Part shown: positions 22,440-26,480 of the stretch, in pieces
Position numbering within the stretch: position 1 is the first letter of the stretch
Layout: each line of letters begins with the position of its first letter
Assembly: GCA_910585055.1 (NCBI GenBank)
Contig: CAJUBY010000001.1
Coordinates: forward strand, 1-26,480
Length of the DNA stretch: 26,480 nt
Direction: 5' to 3'
Source: an uncultured Christensenella sp.
GTDB lineage: Bacteria > Bacillota > Clostridia > Christensenellales > Pumilibacteraceae
Program-made: the position numbers and the translations under genes
The notes under the pieces: model-generated
Databases searched by the model: none
Told to the model about the DNA's origin: nothing
Seen by the model: the letters and a program-made list of their open reading frames with translations, nothing else

Positions 22440-22673
22440 TTACTTCCTATTGCCTTCCGCGAATTCGTGTATGCAAAGTACATCGTTTGCGTCAAGATCC
22501 AAGACTTCGCAAAGATTCGCCAATGTATCTACCGCCGGCATCGCCCTACCCGAAAGATATTGCGCAATGGACGATTGTATAACGCCCGTACGTTTTGCGA
22601 TCTCCGATTGAGTCAGTCCGCTGTTGCGGATAGCCGATATAAGTTTTATACGTATCTGTTCATTTGTAACCAT
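22440..22673 (-). CDS. XRE-family repressor, module 3
   Basis: A 77-residue paralogue of the other two repressors. The ATG at 22671-22673 aligns with the start of the module 2 protein (MVTNEQIRIKL against MITNDQIRVKL) and follows ACGGTGAAA; a GTG four codons upstream lies inside that site. The helix-turn-helix is SGLTQSEIAKRTGVIQSSIAQYLSGRAMPAVDTLANLCEVLDL and the end is LCIHEFAEGNRK. It is divergent from protein B at 22901 with its own three-site operator set. Its 3' end is faced by the module 2 plus promoter, so it may be exposed to antisense transcription. Confidence 0.9.
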   Translation of the reverse strand: MVTNEQIRIKLISAIRNSGLTQSEIAKRTGVIQSSIAQYLSGRAMPAVDTLANLCEVLDLDANDVLCIHEFAEGNRK

Positions 22674-22703
22674 TATAATTTTCACCGTAAAGAAGTTATT
22701 TAT

Positions 22704-22782
22704 ATTTTAACGTAAATGACGTTAAAGCACTTGACTTAATGTCAATGCTAATATATAATAAAGCATACTGTCAATGACATTA
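22704..22782. promoter_or_regulatory. Module 3 divergent promoters with three TAAYGT-N5-ACRTTA operators
   Basis: Sites start at 22708, 22737 and 22766, 29 bp apart: TAACGTAAATGACGTTA, TAATGTCAATGCTAATA (degenerate right arm) and TACTGTCAATGACATTA. The plus promoter is TTGACT (22731-22736), 17 bp, TATAAT (22754-22759), with the middle site as spacer. TAAAAT (22704-22709) is the minus -10. A leader of about 130 bases (22783-22900) with no visible feature precedes protein B. Confidence 0.82.
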
Positions 22783-22900
22783 ATATGTAATTTAAAACAA
22801 TATTGTATTATGATCTATAATTATATGTCATGCCATGTATTAAACATTTATATCAAATCATCACTGTAACAATAAACCAACAAAACAGGGTGCCATTAAT

Positions 22901-23170
22901 ATGGAAAAAGCGCAAACAAAATATTTATCGGTTTCGCTGGAGATAGCGACCGCATTGATAGAATGTATAGAAAGCAACTGCGTCGATCTTATGGATAACG
23001 CCGAGTTCAAGAATCTGCTCGACGCTTTGAGCCGTTGCGTAGACGATATGTATGCAGTAGACGAAGGCTACGAAGTAAGCGATATGTATTTGACTGTGGA
23101 ATGCAAACCTATGCAGCCGCCCAATCCTGCCGATATAAACAAACACCCGACGGATGATAGCAAGGCGTGA
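22901..23170 (+). CDS. Unknown 89-residue protein B, paralogue of the protein at 20598
   Basis: Nearly the same sequence as protein A: MEKAQTKYLSVSLEIATALI, the ECIESNC segment and the VDEGYEVSDMYLTVECKP block are identical or nearly so. Differences cluster around residues 32-45 (DNAEFKNLLDALSRC against YNDEFKNRINALRKC) and in the last few residues. Also no signal peptide or membrane segment, and no recognised domain. The codons are conserved too, which points to a recent duplication or gene conversion, although the promoters and operators in front have diverged. The ribosome site is weak (GGGTG). It is presumably repressed by the divergent module 3 protein. Confidence 0.75.
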   Translation: MEKAQTKYLSVSLEIATALIECIESNCVDLMDNAEFKNLLDALSRCVDDMYAVDEGYEVSDMYLTVECKPMQPPNPADINKHPTDDSKA

Positions 23171-23261
23171 TCCCCCCCCTAATTTACATTACCCCAAAAC
23201 ACCGCAAATTACTTAAATGAAAAAATAAACCGAAAAACATTTGCGTAACAGTTTCCGCAAG

Positions 23262-23357
23262 TTTCGGCAAATTTTAGAAATTTTAAAAGATTTGCCGAAA
23301 AACTGTTGACGTTTATCTGCCGTACCGTTAAAATAACAGTGTTATGATTACACTGTT
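23262..23357 (+). promoter_or_regulatory. Promoter of the first AAA+ ATPase with two inverted repeats
   Basis: TTGACG (23306-23311), 17 bp, TAAAAT (23329-23334). Directly after the -10 lies AACAGTGT-N7-ACACTGTT (23335-23357), a perfect 8-bp inverted repeat covering +1. Upstream TTTCGGCAAAT (23262-23272) and ATTTGCCGAAA (23290-23300) form an 11-bp inverted repeat ending just before the -35. Confidence 0.7.
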
Positions 23358-23388
23358 ATTTAATATCTCGTAATAAAGGCGGCAGAAA

Positions 23389-24618
23389 GTGGATTATATC
23401 AATCGGCATATGGAAGAATGCGTTTTGCGGTTAAGCAAAAGCTACTCGGCTATTCTTATAACCGGACCGCGGCAATCCGGCAAAACAACCATGCTTAAAT
23501 ATTTATCGGAAAAGGAAAATACGGGGCGTGAATATGTTTCTCTCGACGATCTGAATTTACGCGATATGGCAAAAAACGACCCTGCGATGTTTTTGCAGAT
23601 CCATAAGCCGCCGGTGTTGATAGACGAAGTTCAGTATGCGCCGGAACTGTTTACCTATATAAAAATCCATATCGACAAAAATCAAAACCCCGGGGATTTT
23701 TGGCTTACGGGTACGCAGATATTCGGGCTTATGCACGGCGTACAAGAATCGCTGTCGGGACGCGTCGCGTTATTGCAGATGTCGCCGCTTTCGGAGCGCG
23801 AGATAAACGGCGCGCAGCCGAAAGCATTTGTTCCCGATCTCGACGCATTGCTTGAAGACAGCAAAAATACGGTTTGTTCTTCGACGCCGCAAATATTCGA
23901 AAAGTTATGGCGCGGCAGTATGCCCGGTATCGTAAGCGGAAGGTTCGACGACAGAGATATATTCTATTCGTCGTACATTTCGACTTATATCGAACGCGAC
24001 GTGCGCGATCTGACGGGAACTATAGACGCTCTTAAATTCCATCGGTTTGTTACCGCTGCCGCGGCTCGAACAGCGCAAGTGCTTAATTACAGCGCAATAG
24101 CCGAAGACGCCGATATCGATGTCGTAACGGCAAAAGCGTGGATCGATATATTGGAAACCCTGGGCATTGTATTTTTGCTTCATCCGTATTCGAACAACGT
24201 TCTTAAACGCACGGTCAAAACGCCCAAACTGTATTTTTACGATACGGGACTTGTTTGCTATCTTACCAAATGGTCTTCCCCCGACGTTGCGGAAAGCGGC
24301 GCGATGAGCGGCGCACTGTTCGAAAACTTTACGGTTTCCGAAATTTTAAAAAGTTACAGAAGCATCGGAAAAGAGCCGTACCTGTATTATTACCGCGACC
24401 GCGACGCTAAAGAAATAGACATCGTTATGGAAGCGGACGGGAAACTTTTCCCCATGGAAATAAAAAAGACGGCGCTGCCGGACAAACGTATCGTTCGCGC
24501 ATTCGGCGTGCTCGACAAAGCGCCTTTGCAGATAGGCACGGGCGCAGTCCTATGCATGGCGGACCGTTTTTCCGCTTTCGACAAAAACAACCTTATAATT
24601 CCCGTTTCGCTTATCTGA
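23389..24618 (+). CDS. AAA+ ATPase with DUF4143 C-terminal domain (first copy)
   Basis: A 409-residue AAA_14/DUF4143-type ATPase. Walker A is GPRQSGKT (26-33), Walker B is VLIDEVQ (about 75-81), and sensor-like FWLTGTQ follows. The middle part is a winged-helix-like region (LNYSAIAEDADIDVVTAKAWIDIL). The C-terminal domain has the PD-(D/E)xK-like pattern EIDIVMEADGKLFPMEIKK, hinting at nucleic acid contact or a relic nuclease fold. The start is GTG at 23389-23391 with AAAGGCGG upstream. The biological role of this family is not established; members are patchy and common in accessory DNA. Its promoter carries a palindrome over +1. Confidence 0.88.
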   Translation: MDYINRHMEECVLRLSKSYSAILITGPRQSGKTTMLKYLSEKENTGREYVSLDDLNLRDMAKNDPAMFLQIHKPPVLIDEVQYAPELFTYIKIHIDKNQNPGDFWLTGTQIFGLMHGVQESLSGRVALLQMSPLSEREINGAQPKAFVPDLDALLEDSKNTVCSSTPQIFEKLWRGSMPGIVSGRFDDRDIFYSSYISTYIERDVRDLTGTIDALKFHRFVTAAAARTAQVLNYSAIAEDADIDVVTAKAWIDILETLGIVFLLHPYSNNVLKRTVKTPKLYFYDTGLVCYLTKWSSPDVAESGAMSGALFENFTVSEILKSYRSIGKEPYLYYYRDRDAKEIDIVMEADGKLFPMEIKKTALPDKRIVRAFGVLDKAPLQIGTGAVLCMADRFSAFDKNNLIIPVSLI

Positions 24619-24626
24619 AACAAAAC

Positions 24627-24669
24627 GCCGCCGCGGACACATGTCGTTATACGCGACGGCATAATTTTT
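24627..24669 (+). terminator. Probable terminator of the first AAA+ gene
   Basis: GCCG-C-CGCG (24627-24635) pairs with CGCG-A-CGGC (24652-24660), one mismatch, followed by ATAATTTTTATTT. Confidence 0.55.
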
Positions 24670-24729
24670 ATTTCGACATATGTTACAACAAATTTTAAGA
24701 TTTTTATATGCCTATACTAAACAAAACCA

Positions 24730-24758
24730 TTGATTTTTTAGATTTTATATGTTACAAT
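24730..24758 (+). promoter_or_regulatory. Promoter of the second AAA+ ATPase
   Basis: TTGATT (24730-24735), 17 bp, TACAAT (24753-24758), 25 bases before the ATG. The preceding 24698-24739 and following bases form two imperfect copies of a unit of about 41 bp (AGATTTTTATATG and AGATTTTATATG; TAAACAAAAC at 24718 and 24759). Confidence 0.65.
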
Positions 24759-24783
24759 TAAACAAAACGATAGGGATGTTACT

Positions 24784-26022
24784 ATGATAAAGCGCACTAA
24801 ATATCTTGAAAAAATCCTCCCGTTTATCGATCAACCACTTATAAAAGTTATAATCGGTGTACGGCGCAGCGGCAAAACCGTACTGCTTTCTCAAATACGC
24901 GAACATATTTCCCAAAGCGGCATTTCCGAAAATCGGCTTATCGGACTAAATTTCGAATCTTTTGCAAACCGACAGTTGCTGAATGCCGAAAGTCTTTACG
25001 ATCATATAATTCAAAAAAGTAAAGACGTGCAAGGAAAACGTATTTATTTGTTTTTCGACGAGATACAAGAAGTCGCAGATTGGCAAAAGGTAATCAACTC
25101 TTTGGCTGTCGATTTGGATTGTGATATTTATATTACAGGATCCAATTCGAATATGCTTTCCGGCGAACTTGCAACCTATATTGCCGGACGTTATGTCCAC
25201 TTTACGGTCTATCCGTTTACGTTCTCCGAATACAGACAGTATATTTCGGAAAACAATTTGTTATCGGATGACTTTTCTTCTCGTTCGCAGTATATGTACG
25301 AAGAGTTTTTCGACGATTATCTTCGATACGGCGGCTTACCTCAACGATTCCTTTTGCCGAACGATCAATCCGTAAAAGCATATCTGGACGACGTTTACAA
25401 TACCATCGTCATTAAAGATGTGATCGCCCGAAATAAAATATCCGATATCGACTTATTAAAGCGACTCACGGCTTTTCTGCTGGATAACGCCGGCAATACT
25501 TTTTCCGCCAATTCCATTTGTAACAAACTTAAAGCCGAGGGCATAAAAACCACCGTCGCCACGCTTATGAATTACATTTTTGCTATCAAAAACGCTATGG
25601 TCGTTATTACCGCGCCGCGGTACGATATAAAAGGTAAGTCAATACTATCCACAAGCGAAAAGTATTATGCAACCGATCCGGGACTGCGCAACAACGTCAA
25701 AAGTTCCGATGTGATCGATTACAACAAACTCTACGAGAATGTCGTTTTTCTCGAAATGCTTTCGCGCGGATATCAAATAAATGTCGGAAAAATCGGCGAA
25801 TACGAAATTGACTTTATCTGTATTAAAGATCGGAAAAAGATATATATACAGGTTGCTTACTTGCTTGCCGACAGTTCTGTTGCAGAACGCGAATTCCGTC
25901 CGCTCCGTATGGTATCGGATAACTTCCCCAAGTATGTTGTATCCGGCGATAAACACGATTTTTCGGGCGATGGGATCATCCATAAGAACATCATCGATTT
26001 CCTACTCGATACATCTATTTAA
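24784..26022 (+). CDS. AAA+ ATPase with DUF4143 C-terminal domain (second copy)
   Basis: A 412-residue relative of the preceding ATPase but clearly diverged, so not a recent duplicate. Walker A is GVRRSGKT (25-32), Walker B is IYLFFDEIQ (about 94-102), and DIYITGSNSNMLSGEL follows as the sensor-I strand. VHFTVYPFTFSEY and RYGGLPQRFLL are family hallmarks. The C-terminal domain reads GEYEIDFICIKDRKKIYIQVAY, the PD-(D/E)xK-like position of DUF4143 with Glu replaced by Gln. AGGGATG lies before the ATG. No partner gene follows, and the gap after it has no strong terminator on the plus strand. Function is not established. Confidence 0.88.
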   Translation: MIKRTKYLEKILPFIDQPLIKVIIGVRRSGKTVLLSQIREHISQSGISENRLIGLNFESFANRQLLNAESLYDHIIQKSKDVQGKRIYLFFDEIQEVADWQKVINSLAVDLDCDIYITGSNSNMLSGELATYIAGRYVHFTVYPFTFSEYRQYISENNLLSDDFSSRSQYMYEEFFDDYLRYGGLPQRFLLPNDQSVKAYLDDVYNTIVIKDVIARNKISDIDLLKRLTAFLLDNAGNTFSANSICNKLKAEGIKTTVATLMNYIFAIKNAMVVITAPRYDIKGKSILSTSEKYYATDPGLRNNVKSSDVIDYNKLYENVVFLEMLSRGYQINVGKIGEYEIDFICIKDRKKIYIQVAYLLADSSVAEREFRPLRMVSDNFPKYVVSGDKHDFSGDGIIHKNIIDFLLDTSI

Positions 26023-26099
26023 CCGTAACACCAACGACTTTTCTTGAGATATGTTTTATTGTGCCGTAGTTAATACACGATAATATAACAAAGCGCCGT

Positions 26100-26183
26100 A
26101 TGGAATTTTCCGTTGCTTTCTTATTTGTTATCGTCTGTCTCTTATTTATAATTTTGGGCGTTTATGCGCCGCTTTGTGTTTAG
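26100..26183 (+). CDS. Doubtful 27-residue hydrophobic ORF
   Basis: ATG at 26100 to TAG at 26181. The product starts MEFSVAFLFVIVCLLFIILG and ends VYAPLCV, a single membrane span like small membrane proteins or type I toxins. There is no ribosome site. A possible TTGTGC, 16 bp, TAATAT promoter would start the message about 7 bases before the ATG. It is the only candidate in the gap 26023-26327; the rest of that gap shows only GC-rich sequence and a terminator. Confidence 0.22.
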   Translation: MEFSVAFLFVIVCLLFIILGVYAPLCV

Positions 26184-26291
26184 TACCCGAAAAATGATGA
26201 TTCAACGTCGGTAACGGATCGCAGATCGAACGCTTTTAGGTGCGAGCGCAACGGGCGCGGAGCCACACCTACACACCCGACGCGAGCACAC

Positions 26292-26317
26292 AAAAAGAGC
26301 GCTTTGACAGCGCCCTT
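26292..26317 (-). terminator. Terminator downstream of the tRNA-Thr sequences
   Basis: Minus-strand GGGCGCT and AGCGCTC pair (one G-U) and are followed by five T, ten bases after the CCA end of the tRNA copy at 26328. Confidence 0.8.
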
Positions 26318-26327
26318 TTATGTCTAT

Positions 26328-26403
26328 TGGAGCTGTTACCGGGACTTGAACCCGGGACCTCCGCCTTACCAAGGCGGTGATCCGACATGACCCATAACAC
26401 AAA
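26328..26403 (-). tRNA. tRNA-Thr(GGT)-like sequence with atypical 5' half, possibly a pseudo-tRNA
   Basis: The 3' half is perfect: anticodon stem CCGCC/GGCGG around TTGGTAA (anticodon GGT), T-arm CCGGG-TTCAAGT-CCCGG, acceptor TAACAGC, discriminator T, CCA encoded. The expected 5' acceptor GCTGTTA is not present; the best match is TGTGTTA, pairing at 5 of 7. The D region (GGTC, ATGTCG, GATC) is short and lacks the usual GG. It may be a decayed or partial copy of the tRNA at 26427. Confidence 0.55.
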
Positions 26404-26423
26404 TACCGCCTTTCGCGGTATTT
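26401..26423 (-). other. Perfect 9-bp hairpin between the two tRNA-Thr sequences
   Basis: Minus-strand AAATACCGC, loop GAAAG, GCGGTATTT. It is not followed by a T run (GTGTT), so it may be a processing or weak termination structure after the upstream tRNA. It abuts the atypical 5' end of the copy at 26328. Confidence 0.6.
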
Positions 26424-26426
26424 CTT

Positions 26427-26480
26427 TGGAGCTGTTACCGGGACTTGAACCCGGGACCTCCGCCTTACCAAGGCGGTGAT
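26427..26480 (-). tRNA. tRNA-Thr(GGT), cut by the right window edge
   Basis: The same anticodon arm, variable loop, T-arm and CCA-bearing acceptor strand as the copy at 26328, offset by 99 bases and identical over the 54 visible bases. The 5' half lies outside the window, so integrity cannot be judged. Confidence 0.85.

Noticed and set aside
23172..23179. Run of eight C after protein B as a phase-variable tract
   Set aside because: It lies just downstream of the stop codon and outside any promoter spacer, so a length change would have no obvious effect.
26202..26471. 89-codon minus-strand open frame with repeated VRRRSRVQVPVTAP
   Set aside because: It is the translation of the two tRNA-Thr sequences and the terminator; this peptide pattern is the familiar artefact of reading tRNAs as protein.

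Overview
The window looks like the chromosome of an uncultured clostridial Firmicute, probably from a gut-type lineage. The evidence is the many promoters of the form TTGACA, 17 bp, TATAAT; strong GGAGG-type ribosome sites; a one-piece tmRNA; a NifS/NifU pair; a heterodimeric ABC exporter behind a MarR regulator; and a BspA-type leucine-rich-repeat lipoprotein. The species cannot be named from sequence alone.

Layout. Positions 1-1046 hold a small alpha/beta-barrel-like protein gene and ssrA (tmRNA, minus strand) with promoter, terminator and an unusually long tag. Positions 1128-3846 are a minus-strand operon of two HAD hydrolases, a sirtuin and a TetR regulator, probably starting as a leaderless GTG message. 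Positions 3869-4660 hold a divergent pair, an XRE regulator and a zinc-ribbon/DUF4190-like membrane protein, around a palindrome. Positions 4690-10100 read as one long minus-strand operon: marR, two exporter half-transporters, luxS, an AlkD-like gene and a 39-codon ORF, from a promoter next to a 36-bp near-palindrome. Positions 10164-13211 encode an unrecognised secreted protein and an overlapping LRR lipoprotein. Positions 13254-15363 encode NifU and NifS (minus) and a small membrane protein. A GH3 glycosidase at 15471-17831 is also probably leaderless.

Between the GH3 gene and a RelA/SpoT-like gene lies the strangest stretch: 34 consecutive 10-bp units (17851-18190) with strict 10-bp phase and consensus N-A-C-R-N6. 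The third base is C in every unit, although the rest of the unit is not conserved. I know of no described element of this kind.

From 20201 to the right end the window is accessory in character. Three paralogous XRE repressor modules each carry three 17-bp operators exactly 29 bp apart, with the middle one filling the -35/-10 spacer, but each module has a different half-site (TACGTG, TACAGT, TAAYGT). Two modules drive near-identical unknown 89-90-residue proteins. The middle module has no target gene, and its promoter points antisense into the next repressor. Among them is a Fic protein gene with a visible frameshift after the catalytic motif and its own paired operators. Two AAA+/DUF4143-type ATPases follow, and the window ends in duplicated tRNA-Thr(GGT) 3' halves.

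Stretches over 300 bp without a confident gene are 17832-18205 (the phased array) and 26023-26327 (one doubtful 27-residue hydrophobic ORF and a terminator).
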